DNA from: an uncultured Anaerolineaceae bacterium
GTDB taxonomy: Bacteria > Chloroflexota > Anaerolineae > Anaerolineales > Anaerolineaceae
Assembly (NCBI GenBank): GCA_938020565.1
Contig: CALIHP010000022.1
Location: 1 to 30,743 of the forward strand
DNA length: 30,743 nucleotides
Direction: 5' to 3'
Positions 7,217-15,660 of the stretch are shown piece after piece. The notes beneath the pieces were generated by a model. That model did no database searches. It was not told the DNA's origin and was given only the letters and a program-made list of their open reading frames with translations. The translations under genes and the position numbers were made by a program. Each line of letters begins with the position of its first letter. Position 1 is the first letter of the stretch.

Positions 7217-8803
7217 ATGAAAAAACAAGCGCTTTCCATTTTATTGGCTCTGGTCCTGACCCTGAGCGTTTCCGCTTTCCCTGTCCTCGCGCAGTCGATC
7301 AGTGAAGGCGATGCCGTTGAATATTTCGGCGTGATCGATGATTGGGGAATGGACGACCTGACCCTGTCGGGCGTCGATCTGACCGGGATCGATCTGTCGA
7401 CTTTTGAGTCGAAGAGCCCCGATGATCTGAGGCTGGAACCGACGATCATTGAAACCCCGTTCGCGGCGACGGAAATGGCCGCTGACGGCGACGGGTTATC
7501 GGCGAAAACGATTATTACTAACGCAGGCTCAGACGCGAAGGGTTCTTTTGTGCCCTGCGGCGACGGGAAGCTGAATATTGAATTAAAGATCCCACGCGTT
7601 GCAGATCCTGCTTTCCAGATTCCCCCGGAAGGTACGGGCGGGAATATCAAGAATGCGATCATCGTCAAGTCGATTAAGATTTATGATATTGACGGTGATC
7701 CGACTCCTGGCGCTGAACATGACCTGCAGGGCTGCAGCGTCTGCGACGGCGGCGGCAAGCTGAAGCTCGACGCGAGCGGCAACGCGATTATCAAGGGTTG
7801 GGTCCGGCTACCTCGGATTTATGATAACATCGGCGGTACGATCGAATATATGGCGAAAGTCGAGTATGCGATGGGCCCGACTGCTGCTCCGATTACGCTC
7901 ACGATTCCTGCCGCTCCCGCAAAAGGAAAATTGACCGCGACGGCGCATGACTTCTGCCAGGCGATACTGAATGTTCCTGCCGCGGATCAGAAGGCGACGT
8001 ATGAAGACTGCGGGGGAAAGCTTTCCTATAAGGTTGACGTTAAGGTTCCTGCCAACTTGAAGTTCGTTGTACCGCTCGAGGTTTGGGTCAACGATACGGT
8101 GTATGAGGACTATATCTGCCGCTATACGGTCTTCGGCGCGTCGGGCTATCCGTTCGGCGGCGACTACTGCACGCCCGGCTATCAGATCCCGCTCAAGGAA
8201 GGCCAGCGCATCCGCTTCGAAGCGATTATTCCGGACCTGGTGAATCCGATCGCGGAAGTATCGAGCGGCGCGACGCCTGCCGTCAAATGGCGCATGGGCG
8301 GGACGAAGTTGCCGATGCTTGCGACGACGGCGAACCCCGTTCCGGGAAGCAAGGACGCCTGCAAAGCGAAGATTGTTCCGCTCCCGCCGTTGGAGCCGAA
8401 GAATCCGGCGAAGGATAAACCGCTGAAGCCGTCGGGCTGGTACAACACGTACGAAAACGCGGTGGTTGGCCTGTATCAGAAATGCGGACGCTTCGCGGTG
8501 ATGCAGATCCGCCTGCGTAACGATGGCGGCGAGACCGGGTACGTGACGCTTCCGGGCGCGGTCGCGGTCAACGGTGGAACGCCGATCTCGTACTACTGGC
8601 TGTCCTCGACGGAACCGGAAAATGGAAAGGTAGCGATCGCTCCGGACGAAGTTGTGACGCTGCTGGGGAGGCTGTGGCTGACGAATATGACGAGCCAGAC
8701 GCATAGCGACAGTCCGGTCAATGTCTCGGTCAATCTTGCTGAAATCGGAAAGTTCATGAATGGCAAGCTGCATTCCGATAAAGTGAACTGGCGCTGCTAC
8801 TAA
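7217..8803 (+). CDS. Secreted cysteine-containing protein of unknown function
   Basis: I do not recognise this 528-residue protein. It begins with a clear Sec signal peptide, MKKQALSILLALVLTLSVSA followed by FPVLAQ, with cleavage likely after AQ or nearby. The mature part is rich in Gly, Pro, Val and Lys with beta-prone stretches and no membrane segment. It holds ten cysteines (114, 173, 176, 247, 265, 301, 318, 382, 423, 527), an even number that suits disulfide bonds outside the cell. A short motif recurs: CGDGKL (114-119), CDGGGKL (176-182) and CGGKL (265-269), hinting at internal domain repeats. The start has a good AAAGAGGT ribosome-binding site. The gene is monocistronic, with a sigma-54-like promoter upstream and a perfect terminator downstream. 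A surface or adhesive role is possible but unproven. Confidence 0.85.
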   Translation: MKKQALSILLALVLTLSVSAFPVLAQSISEGDAVEYFGVIDDWGMDDLTLSGVDLTGIDLSTFESKSPDDLRLEPTIIETPFAATEMAADGDGLSAKTIITNAGSDAKGSFVPCGDGKLNIELKIPRVADPAFQIPPEGTGGNIKNAIIVKSIKIYDIDGDPTPGAEHDLQGCSVCDGGGKLKLDASGNAIIKGWVRLPRIYDNIGGTIEYMAKVEYAMGPTAAPITLTIPAAPAKGKLTATAHDFCQAILNVPAADQKATYEDCGGKLSYKVDVKVPANLKFVVPLEVWVNDTVYEDYICRYTVFGASGYPFGGDYCTPGYQIPLKEGQRIRFEAIIPDLVNPIAEVSSGATPAVKWRMGGTKLPMLATTANPVPGSKDACKAKIVPLPPLEPKNPAKDKPLKPSGWYNTYENAVVGLYQKCGRFAVMQIRLRNDGGETGYVTLPGAVAVNGGTPISYYWLSSTEPENGKVAIAPDEVVTLLGRLWLTNMTSQTHSDSPVNVSVNLAEIGKFMNGKLHSDKVNWRCY

Positions 8804-8830
8804 GATTTCCTCCTTCCCATGTTTTTTTCA

Positions 8831-8856
8831 GCCGCTCGCGAGAGCGGCTTTTTTTT
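8831..8856 (+). terminator. Strong intrinsic terminator of the secreted-protein gene
   Basis: GCCGCTC and GAGCGGC form a perfect 7-bp stem capped by a GCGA tetraloop and followed by eight T. It lies 27 bases after the stop codon. Confidence 0.92.
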
Positions 8857-8953
8857 CGGTGAATGCGGTTCGCTTCTGGAGATGACGCGGTCTGAACGGC
8901 GGAATGGGGTGCGCCGGATTGAGTTGTCCGGATCATCCCTTCCTCGCGGAGAT

Positions 8954-8982
8954 TTGACCCGTGATGGGGAATGCGATATAAT
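8954..8982 (+). promoter_or_regulatory. Near-consensus promoter of the rpmH-rnpA-yidC cluster
   Basis: TTGACC (8954-8959), a 17-base spacer and a perfect TATAAT (8977-8982) form the best sigma-70 promoter in the window. It lies about 170 bases before rpmH, as expected for a highly expressed ribosomal-protein operon. Confidence 0.85.
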
Positions 8983-9152
8983 TCGACCGTTAAACTCTTG
9001 TGAAAACGCGGGGGTTTTTGAATGAGGCGATATCATGACCCGGTTTTGCAAAGGGCTCGAAGCGAACGTTTTGGAAAGCCTGATCATGCCGAACTTATCG
9101 CGCGGAACCCGTTCGAAAAGCTTCGCTGCTGAAAAAGCTGAAAGGAATAGAA
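8983..9152 (+). other. Long 5' leader of the rpmH operon
   Basis: About 165 transcribed bases separate the promoter from rpmH. The leader contains a 48-codon frame starting at the ATG at 9035 and running into rpmH out of frame, with a GAGG nearby. It looks like chance, though a leader peptide cannot be excluded. I see no DnaA boxes here. Confidence 0.4.
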
Positions 9153-9326
9153 ATGGCAACGAAACGAACTTACCAACCTAAAAAGCGCCGCCGCTTACGC
9201 GTCCACGGATTCCGCGAGCGAATGGCTACTGCGGACGGGCGTCAGGTTCTGAAACGCCGCCGCCTGCGCGGGCGACGTCGGTTAACCGTCTCGATGAACA
9301 ACAGTACGAAACGAATTCGCTGGTAA
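9153..9326 (+). CDS. rpmH: 50S ribosomal protein L34
   Basis: The 57-residue product starts MATKRTYQPKKRRRLRVHGF and continues RERMATADGRQVLKRRRLRG and RRRLTVS, the classic L34 pattern (KRTYQP, HGFR.RM, LKRRR..GR..L). L34 is a basic protein of the large ribosomal subunit. After the usual end at LTV there is an extra tail, SMNNSTKRIRW, of about 11 residues. AAAGGA about seven bases before the ATG serves as ribosome-binding site. It heads the conserved rpmH-rnpA-yidD-yidC-jag cluster, often found near the replication origin. A strong promoter lies at 8954-8982. Confidence 0.97.
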   Translation: MATKRTYQPKKRRRLRVHGFRERMATADGRQVLKRRRLRGRRRLTVSMNNSTKRIRW

Positions 9327-9379
9327 TTCCCGCATCGGACCTCCCGCAATTCGGTTCAAACGCGCAGGGCAGCTGATCC

Positions 9380-9718
9380 TTGGAACGAAAAAAACGTCTG
9401 CACCGATCAGATGATATCCAAAGGGTGAGACAGAAAGGGAAATCCTTTCCTCACCCTCAATTTGTATTAATCGTTTCGAACGGCGCGCCGGGCGCGGAAA
9501 CGCTTGTCGGCGTCATATCGACGAAATCGGTCGGCGGGGCGGTCGAGCGCAATCGGTCGAAGCGTCTTCTTCGGGAGGCGGCGATCCGTCTCTTCCCACG
9601 GATCTGTCCCGGTTTTCAGCTCGTCCTGATCGCCCGGAAAAAGATCCTCGAAGCCGATTCGAACGAGATTGCGCGTGAGTTGGAAAAAGCATGTGGAAAG
9701 GCGGGAATTCTTCTCTGA
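9380..9718 (+). CDS. rnpA: Ribonuclease P protein component
   Basis: This 112-residue basic protein assists the RNase P RNA in trimming the 5' leader from precursor tRNAs. The start MERKKRLHRSDDIQRVRQKG and the RNR signature GGAVERNRSKRLLREA (residues 52-67) are diagnostic. The start is a TTG, the only one giving the conserved N-terminus (RLHRSDDI). The upstream GCAGGGCAG is a weak ribosome-binding site. It lies 53 bases after rpmH, the standard order, and its 3' end is followed closely by yidD. Confidence 0.95.
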   Translation: MERKKRLHRSDDIQRVRQKGKSFPHPQFVLIVSNGAPGAETLVGVISTKSVGGAVERNRSKRLLREAAIRLFPRICPGFQLVLIARKKILEADSNEIARELEKACGKAGILL

Positions 9719-9822
9719 CAGAATTCAATCCCGTCCCCGGTCTCCTCGACGAGCGCCCCGCGGCGGTGTGCGGCTGTGTCGTGAATAACGACGAGTACGC
9801 TTCCGAGCCGAAAATACGCGAC

Positions 9823-10059
9823 ATGCGGATTGGTCTGGCGACGCTGCCGGCATGGTTCGGCTGTGGTCTGGTCCGCGTTTATCAGGCGACTTTGTCCAAA
9901 ATGCTTCCCTCAAATACCTGCCGGTTCTATCCGTCCTGTTCGCACTACGCTTATCAGGCGATTTACAGGTATGGCCTGATTCGCGGCGGGGTGATGGGCG
10001 TGTGGCGTGTGATGAGATGCAACCCGTTTAATCCCGGCGGTTTCGACCCGGTTCCGTAG
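9823..10059 (+). CDS. yidD: Membrane protein insertion efficiency factor YidD
   Basis: YidD is a small membrane-associated protein that aids insertion of inner-membrane proteins with YidC. With the ATG at 9823 the product is 78 residues, the usual family length. It has an N-terminal amphipathic or membrane helix and then the signature CRFYPSCSHYAYQAI (C33 and C39), ending RCNPFNPGGFDPVP. The same frame is open further upstream, with ATG at 9691 (122 residues, overlapping rnpA by 28 bases) and GTG at 9781. That extra N-terminus, with two cysteines and no family similarity, makes the longer form less likely. None of the starts has a strong ribosome-binding site. Confidence 0.88.
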   Translation: MRIGLATLPAWFGCGLVRVYQATLSKMLPSNTCRFYPSCSHYAYQAIYRYGLIRGGVMGVWRVMRCNPFNPGGFDPVP

Positions 10060-10082
10060 AAGCTTCCGGCGAAAAGAGAACT

Positions 10083-11255
10083 ATGAAGAATAAGTTTACA
10101 TTTACGATTTTACTTGTAATCCTCGGGGCGGTCCTGATGACCGGCTGCGGAGGAAATTCGGCGTTAAGCAACGCTTCGAGCTGGCCGGGACTTACGGAGG
10201 CGGACGGCGTCGTTTATACGGCGAACGCGTACATGGTTGAAGCGGTCCGCGACGGCGAGCGCCTCTGGTTTTATCCGAACGATCCGGAGGAGAAAGCGCG
10301 AGAGTTATTTTTCGCGAATCCGGTCATCGACGGCGGGCTCGTTTACGCCGGGTCATATTCAAACCGGGTTCACGTTTTAGACGCGGAAAGCGGTTCGCTC
10401 GAAGGGGAAATAACGCTTCCCGACGATAAGCATAAGCTCATTGCCCCGGTTGTCGTTACGGATACCCTCGTCCTGATCCCTTCGAGCGATTCGACGCTTT
10501 ACGCGTATCGGAAAGGCGAATACGGACAGCCGGTCTGGAAAACGGCGCTGACGAACGAGCTTTGGCAGGCGCCGACCGTTCTTGACGGGACGGTTTACGC
10601 CGTCACGCTGGATAAGAAAATTCATACGATTGATCTTGCCGACGGGAAACTGATTCAGTCGGTTGGGACGGACGGCGCGATTATGGATGGGTTCACGACT
10701 GCCGGCGGCAGGCTGTATTTCAGTACGTTCGGGCGCAAGGTGGAGGTTCTGGATCCGGCGACAGGCGAGATAAAAACGCTTCTGAACGCTGAGTCGGAAT
10801 TCTGGGCTGCGCCGCTCGTGATTGGGGAGGAGCTGATTGCTGTCGATTTGCAGGGGACGATTTACGCCCGATCGCTTGACGGCGCGGAGCTTTGGACGCG
10901 GACGAAGGCGTTCGGCGAGAGCGCGCGCGTGATCGCCCGTCCGGTCGCGCTTCCGGACGATCGGATCCTGATGGTCAGCGCCGCCGGGGACATGAAGATT
11001 TACGATCTGGAAGGACGGTCGGAGGACGAGCGTTCGATTAGCGCAACCGTCCAGACCACTCCGGTTACGGACGGGGACGCGATTATTGTCGCGCTCGTCG
11101 GCGGGGACGCGCTCCTGAAAGCATACACGCCCGACCTGAAGGAGGATTGGATTTACGTCGGGACGGTCGACGCGAAGACGGAAGCGACGCGGGCCGCCGC
11201 GCCCGTATCCTCGTCCGACGCTCCGGAAGCGACCGGGACCGCGGAAGGGAAATAA
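10083..11255 (+). CDS. PQQ-like beta-propeller lipoprotein, BamB-like
   Basis: This 390-residue protein has a lipoprotein signal peptide with C22 as the likely lipidated residue (VLMTGCGG). The mature part consists of repeats such as GLVYAGSYSNRVHVLDAESG, GTVYAVTLDKKIHTIDLADG and GTIYARSLDGAELWT. These are typical blades of a PQQ-like eight-bladed propeller, as in BamB. The C-terminus is low-complexity (Ala, Ser, Thr, Glu). It sits between yidD and yidC, six bases before yidC, so it is almost certainly co-transcribed with the insertase. In BamB the propeller is a scaffold in outer-membrane protein assembly. Here, an extracytoplasmic partner of the YidC machinery is a reasonable guess. There is no sign of PQQ-dependent enzyme active-site residues. 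Confidence 0.87.
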   Translation: MKNKFTFTILLVILGAVLMTGCGGNSALSNASSWPGLTEADGVVYTANAYMVEAVRDGERLWFYPNDPEEKARELFFANPVIDGGLVYAGSYSNRVHVLDAESGSLEGEITLPDDKHKLIAPVVVTDTLVLIPSSDSTLYAYRKGEYGQPVWKTALTNELWQAPTVLDGTVYAVTLDKKIHTIDLADGKLIQSVGTDGAIMDGFTTAGGRLYFSTFGRKVEVLDPATGEIKTLLNAESEFWAAPLVIGEELIAVDLQGTIYARSLDGAELWTRTKAFGESARVIARPVALPDDRILMVSAAGDMKIYDLEGRSEDERSISATVQTTPVTDGDAIIVALVGGDALLKAYTPDLKEDWIYVGTVDAKTEATRAAAPVSSSDAPEATGTAEGK

Positions 11256-11261
11256 AACGAT

Positions 11262-12191
11262 ATGTGGGAATCATTCGTAAATATTTTTATCAATATCCTC
11301 TTATATATCTATAAGCTGACCGGAAATTTCGGGATCGCGATTATCCTTTTCACGATTTTGATTAAGGTTGTGATTTATCCGCTGATGCGTTCGCAGATTA
11401 AATCCTCCGCCGCGATGATGGAGCTGCAGAAGTCGCCGGAATATATCGAGATGCAGGAGCGGTTCGGCAGCGATAAGGAAAAATTAGCGGAAGAGCAGAT
11501 GAAGCTGTACCGGAAGGCGGGGGTGAACCCGACGGCGTCCTGCCTCCCGACGCTGATCCAGCTGCCGATTATTTTCGCGCTGTATCAGGCGATTATCGCG
11601 GCGATTGTCTCGACCCCGCTTGGGATGCTCGATTTGTCGGAGCGCGTTTACACGAACTGGATTCGGATCGGCGAGATTTTCCCGATTAATCCGACCTTTT
11701 TATGGATGAACCTTGGACAGCGCGAGCGATTATTCGTCGAAGGTGTTCCGTTCGGTATCCCGGTCCTGGCGATTCTGGTCGTGCTGACGACGCTGCTGCA
11801 AACGCGGCTGACGCAGAATCAGACGCCCGGCGGCGGCGACGGAGGCGGAAGCGGGATGATGATGAGCGGGATGATGAATATTTATATGCCGCTGCTGATG
11901 GGGTACATGTCGTACACGCTGGCTTCCGGGCTGGCGCTGTATTTCCTGATTTCGAATATCTTTACAGTTTTGCAGTACGGTATTGAAGGAAAGCTCGACT
12001 GGGCGGCGCTGAAATTCTGGGTCAAGCGGGAGGCGCCGAAGGCCGCCGCGAAACCGGTTCGCCGTCTCTCGACGGCGGGTCAGTCGAAAGCGTCGACAGT
12101 AACGCCGAAGCCGGCGGCGCCGTCCGATCCGATGAAGATCGATCCGAGCGAATTTAAGAACAAGAAGAAACCGAAGAAAAAGGTTCAGTAA
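11262..12191 (+). CDS. yidC: Membrane protein insertase YidC/OxaA
   Basis: This 309-residue insertase places proteins in the cytoplasmic membrane, alone or with SecYEG. It lacks the large periplasmic domain of proteobacterial YidC and so resembles the short OxaA/SpoIIIJ type. Conserved segments include GNFGIAIILFTILIKVVIYP (first core helix with a groove lysine), a charged cytoplasmic hairpin (MKLYRKAGVNPTASCLPTLI) and QLPIIFALYQAI. Four to five membrane helices are visible. The C-terminal tail is basic and ends in a lysine-rich KNKKKPKKK stretch, which in short YidC proteins can contact the ribosome. GGAAGGGA lies about 12 bases before the ATG. The gene lies between the propeller lipoprotein and jag. 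Confidence 0.96.
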   Translation: MWESFVNIFINILLYIYKLTGNFGIAIILFTILIKVVIYPLMRSQIKSSAAMMELQKSPEYIEMQERFGSDKEKLAEEQMKLYRKAGVNPTASCLPTLIQLPIIFALYQAIIAAIVSTPLGMLDLSERVYTNWIRIGEIFPINPTFLWMNLGQRERLFVEGVPFGIPVLAILVVLTTLLQTRLTQNQTPGGGDGGGSGMMMSGMMNIYMPLLMGYMSYTLASGLALYFLISNIFTVLQYGIEGKLDWAALKFWVKREAPKAAAKPVRRLSTAGQSKASTVTPKPAAPSDPMKIDPSEFKNKKKPKKKVQ

Positions 12192-12203
12192 ACGGGTGAC
12201 GAT

Positions 12204-13088
12204 ATGCAGTTAAGAAAATTGGATTTTTTCGGCTCAACCGTAGAAGAAGCAATTGAAAAAGGGTTATCGATATTTAATCGAACGCGCGACCATGTCGACG
12301 TGGAGATTATCGAGGCGGGTTCGAAGGGGATTTTCGGGATCGGCGCGAAGCCGGCGAAGGTCCGGATGAGCCTGAAACCGGGCGATAAGCTGTTCGACGA
12401 CCCTGAGGAGGCGGAATTCGCGCTGGAGCCGGAGCCGGTTCCGGCGAAGGCGGCGAAAAAGGAAGGCGCGCCTGCGTCGAAGAAGGAACGCGCCGCTGAA
12501 ACGCCGACGCGCGAAGACAGGACGGTTCCTGCCGCGAGCGTTTCTGCGCCTGTTGAAGACGAGGCGGGGGATGACGGAGAGGTGAAGACGTATCCCGACA
12601 GTATCGTCAACGAGAATTCGGTCGCGATTACGATCGGCGTGGTGAAGGACCTGCTGGACCACATGCGGGTTAAAGCAACGGTCGAGGGGCGCATCGGCGT
12701 TCAGGAAATCGGCTCGAATCAGCCGTGTATCCTGATCGATATCAAGGGCGACGATTTATCCTACCTGATCGGGCGGCAGTCGGAAACGCTGAACGCGTTT
12801 CAGTATATTACCGGCCTGATCGTTGGGCGCGAAAACGGCCACTGGGTTCCGATCCAGATCGACATTCAGGGCTATCGAGCCCGCCGCGAACGGCAGCTGC
12901 GCCAGATGGCGGTGCGCATGGCGGATCAGGTCGCGAAGAGCGGACGGAAGATTTCGCTGGAGCCGATGCCTGGGCCGGAGCGGCGGATTATTCATATGAT
13001 CCTGCGTGATCGGACGGACGTTTATACGGAAAGCACGGGCGAGGAGCCGAACCGGAAGGTCGTGATTTTACCGAAGCCCGCGGCGTAA
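12204..13088 (+). CDS. jag: RNA-binding protein Jag/KhpB
   Basis: The 294-residue protein has the three standard Jag parts. A Jag-N domain spans residues 1-53 (EAGSKGIFGIGAKPAKVRM). A low-complexity Glu/Ala/Pro linker covers about 65-135. A KH domain at about 145-220 includes YLIGRQSETLNAFQYI, and an R3H domain follows at about 225-290 (RRERQLRQMAVRMA, PMPGPERRIIHMIL). KhpB with KhpA binds RNA and affects cell elongation and division in Firmicutes. The gene follows yidC by 12 bases and ends the operon, with a perfect terminator 17 bases after the stop. GGGTGA before the ATG is the ribosome-binding site. Confidence 0.96.
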   Translation: MQLRKLDFFGSTVEEAIEKGLSIFNRTRDHVDVEIIEAGSKGIFGIGAKPAKVRMSLKPGDKLFDDPEEAEFALEPEPVPAKAAKKEGAPASKKERAAETPTREDRTVPAASVSAPVEDEAGDDGEVKTYPDSIVNENSVAITIGVVKDLLDHMRVKATVEGRIGVQEIGSNQPCILIDIKGDDLSYLIGRQSETLNAFQYITGLIVGRENGHWVPIQIDIQGYRARRERQLRQMAVRMADQVAKSGRKISLEPMPGPERRIIHMILRDRTDVYTESTGEEPNRKVVILPKPAA

Positions 13089-13105
13089 AGGGGCTTGCGG
13101 CATGA

Positions 13106-13138
13106 GGAGAGAACAACGCATCGTTCTCTCCTTTTTTT
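13106..13138 (+). terminator. Strong intrinsic terminator of the rpmH-jag operon
   Basis: GGAGAGAAC and GTTCTCTCC form a perfect 9-bp stem with the loop AACGCATC, followed by seven T. The opposite gene ends at 13142, so this separates the convergent units. Confidence 0.95.
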
Positions 13139-13141
13139 ATT

Positions 13142-15631
13142 TTACAGCCAGAAGCTGAACGCGTAGCGGAGCCGTTCAAATTTCAGCGGATTGAAGCTTT
13201 CCAGCCAGACGTCGTCCCCGCTCAGCGAGAGCAGCGCGCCGATCATGACGGTCGTTACCGCGGCGGCAAAGAACAGGCGGTCCCGATGGCCCGCGTTTCC
13301 GCTGCCGGCGCCGGTCTCAACGGTACGTTCAGCAGGATTTTCGATCCAGGCCAACCAGGCGCAGGCGGCGAGGACGGCCAGGATCCAGCCGAAATCGATC
13401 AGGTAGCGGTAGAGAACCGCCACCGACGACGCCGTCAGCAGCATGCCTCCCGCGGCGAACAGCCCGCCGATGATCAACGGGGTCAGCTTCTTTTTCCGCA
13501 GCGCTTTCCAGACCGGTCCCAGCAGCGGCAGTCCGAGCATCAGCGGAAAGCCGAAAATTCCCGCCATGAAGGTTTCATGCGCGAGGTAGCCGTTATAAGG
13601 GAGCGGAATGAAACGCGCGGGCGTGATGAACGGGAATTCATAGCTGATCGCGAACGGGTGAAGCAGGTAGGCGAGCGCGCTGAGCAGCAGCGCGCCGGGT
13701 CCGGCGGAGAGCGTACCGCGCGACGCATTCGGGAAGGAAAGCTGATAGCGGAACCCGAATTCGAGGATCGAGCCGAAACGCCGATCGTTATACCGCATTA
13801 AGGCCGCGGCAACTATGAGAACCGGCAGCGCGAACGCGGCCATTGCGGCAAGCAGATTTTTTTTCGCGGCTGGACGGGAACGCAGCCTGGATCCGATCTG
13901 GATCGCAAGAATCCAAAGAAAGATGAAGACTGTTGTCGGACGGCAGCCGACCGCCGCAGAAGCGCAGCACCCTGCGGCAAACGCGCTGAGGATTGCGATG
14001 GCGGCGGTTTTCCGGCCGGCCGCCTCAGCGCGGAAGAGCGCCGCCCCGCCGGTCAGCGCGAAGTATATCGCCCAGACCGAGAGCGCCATGCCGCTGACGG
14101 TCGCCAGCTCGTAGATCAGCCCGCGACGGAGCGCCCAGGCGACGCTGGAGACCGCGGTCACGGTAAGCGCGGACAGGATTCGCGCTCCAAACGGCGCGCG
14201 GGGAAAAAAGATCGCCGCGATACGCCCCGTCACTGCGAATAAGCCGATGACCGCCAGGATCGATAAGATCAGGAGCGCAAATCCGACCGGCAGGTTCAGC
14301 CCGGTCAGCAACTTAAATGGCAGGAACAGGAAGACAACCGGTATCACGCCGAAATATGAATAATAACGCCCGTTGTAGTAGGCGCGGTCCCATAGATAGG
14401 TGACGCCGTATCGCTGACGATAGGTAATATCGTAAGGACGTTCCGCGCTGAGCAGGGAGTTGCTTGGACGACCCAGCAGCGAAAGGCTCCTTTTGAGGAG
14501 AGCGTCGGTCATTTCGAAATAGATGTCATAGCTTCCGCTTTTCCCCGCGTTGAGCCGGTTGATTTCTGCGATGACCTCCGCCGGTTCGGCTCGGAAATCG
14601 ACGAGTCCGTCGTAGGACGAGAGAAGCGTCCAGCTTAACCCGAAGCAGACAGCAGCGCAGCTTAACACGTAAAATCCGTTCTGGACCCTGCTGTGCGGGT
14701 CATACGGTTGACGGTACAGCGGGCTCCCTGGAGCGGCGAGCAACAGGAACCACCCGACGAAAAAGCAGAGCAGCAGCCGCGGCAGCGACAGCGTGATCGG
14801 GACGCGGACGTTCAGCAGGACGCGGTTCAGCTCAAATTCAAAATCGGAGGATTCGCTGACGTCCGGAAATCTCAGGATGATCTTACCGCTTTTCCCGGAC
14901 GTCCGGACCGGAACGATCAGCGAGCGTGGAATCCCCGGCGTCAGCCGGACGGGATACGATTGATCGGCGAATTCGAACGCTTCATCGTTGATCCGGATTT
15001 CGGCGCGGGTCGTCGGCGCGTCGGTCCTGAATTCGAGCTGGATATTTCGGACTTTGGTTTCATCGAAGTACATGACCAGCTGAAACGGGCGGTCGAACGG
15101 CCGATAATTCGTGTAACGCTGCGACGCGCGGTTGAAATAGAAGCCTTCCGCGGCGAAGTTCCCGCGCTCGAGCGTTACCGTTTTGAGTCCTGGAACGGCG
15201 AGATGCTCATAGTGGCGCAGGTTAAACAGAAAGAGTTCCAGGCAGAGCGAAATGATCAGCGCGGCGAGCCCGGCCCGGAGGGCGAACGAGAAAACCGAGG
15301 CGCAGGGCTGCGCTTTTTTTCGCCATACCCGGAAAAGGAAGCGCGCGCCCGTGAAAAAAGCGGTCCCAATCAGCGCGCCGGCGATAAAGATCTTTAGCGA
15401 TACCGCGCCGAGCGGCAGCGTAAAATAGGAGAGCGTCGGCCGTCCGCCTTTGTACAGCGCTTCAAAGACGGCGATCCCGATCAGGCCGGCGGCAGCGCCG
15501 AGCAGGCCCGCGATCCATTCGGACCGCCGCCGCGCTTCGGACGACCCGATCGGGGCGAACTGCGTCCGGAAAAAAGCCGCGCCGGCTGACGAAAATCCGG
15601 CGCAGATCAGGGCTGATACCAGAAATTGCAT
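13142..15631 (-). CDS. Large multi-pass membrane protein, possible GT-C-like glycosyltransferase
   Basis: I do not recognise a named family with certainty in this 829-residue protein. It opens with three hydrophobic helices. A soluble beta-rich region follows at about 140-270 (FNRASQRYTNYRPFDRPF, RLTPGIPRSLIVPVRTSG), which looks like an extracytoplasmic domain. After that come many more membrane helices. A conserved-looking segment, YLWDRAYYNGRYYSYFGVIP, precedes the helices, and I recall similar text in uncharacterised Gram-positive membrane proteins. The topology resembles GT-C glycosyltransferases that use polyprenyl-phosphate sugars, but I cannot identify a catalytic acidic pair. It follows pheA by 29 bases and is probably the last gene of the minus-strand run. 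Confidence 0.6.
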   Translation of the reverse strand: MQFLVSALICAGFSSAGAAFFRTQFAPIGSSEARRRSEWIAGLLGAAAGLIGIAVFEALYKGGRPTLSYFTLPLGAVSLKIFIAGALIGTAFFTGARFLFRVWRKKAQPCASVFSFALRAGLAALIISLCLELFLFNLRHYEHLAVPGLKTVTLERGNFAAEGFYFNRASQRYTNYRPFDRPFQLVMYFDETKVRNIQLEFRTDAPTTRAEIRINDEAFEFADQSYPVRLTPGIPRSLIVPVRTSGKSGKIILRFPDVSESSDFEFELNRVLLNVRVPITLSLPRLLLCFFVGWFLLLAAPGSPLYRQPYDPHSRVQNGFYVLSCAAVCFGLSWTLLSSYDGLVDFRAEPAEVIAEINRLNAGKSGSYDIYFEMTDALLKRSLSLLGRPSNSLLSAERPYDITYRQRYGVTYLWDRAYYNGRYYSYFGVIPVVFLFLPFKLLTGLNLPVGFALLILSILAVIGLFAVTGRIAAIFFPRAPFGARILSALTVTAVSSVAWALRRGLIYELATVSGMALSVWAIYFALTGGAALFRAEAAGRKTAAIAILSAFAAGCCASAAVGCRPTTVFIFLWILAIQIGSRLRSRPAAKKNLLAAMAAFALPVLIVAAALMRYNDRRFGSILEFGFRYQLSFPNASRGTLSAGPGALLLSALAYLLHPFAISYEFPFITPARFIPLPYNGYLAHETFMAGIFGFPLMLGLPLLGPVWKALRKKKLTPLIIGGLFAAGGMLLTASSVAVLYRYLIDFGWILAVLAACAWLAWIENPAERTVETGAGSGNAGHRDRLFFAAAVTTVMIGALLSLSGDDVWLESFNPLKFERLRYAFSFWL

Positions 15632-15660
15632 CCGCTATGCCTTAAGCACGTTCAGACTTT

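Noticed and set aside
7808..8773. 321-codon frame opposite the secreted-protein gene
   Set aside because: It is arginine-rich and has no family resemblance. The plus-strand gene has signal peptide, ribosome-binding site and terminator.
8857..9152. Replication origin near rpmH
   Set aside because: The gene order suggests an origin could be near, but I found no TTATCCACA-like DnaA boxes or AT-rich unwinding element, and dnaA is not in the window.
9035..9181. 48-codon frame before and into rpmH, possible leader peptide
   Set aside because: A GAGG precedes its ATG, but the product has no distinctive feature and it overlaps rpmH out of frame. Not enough to call a gene.
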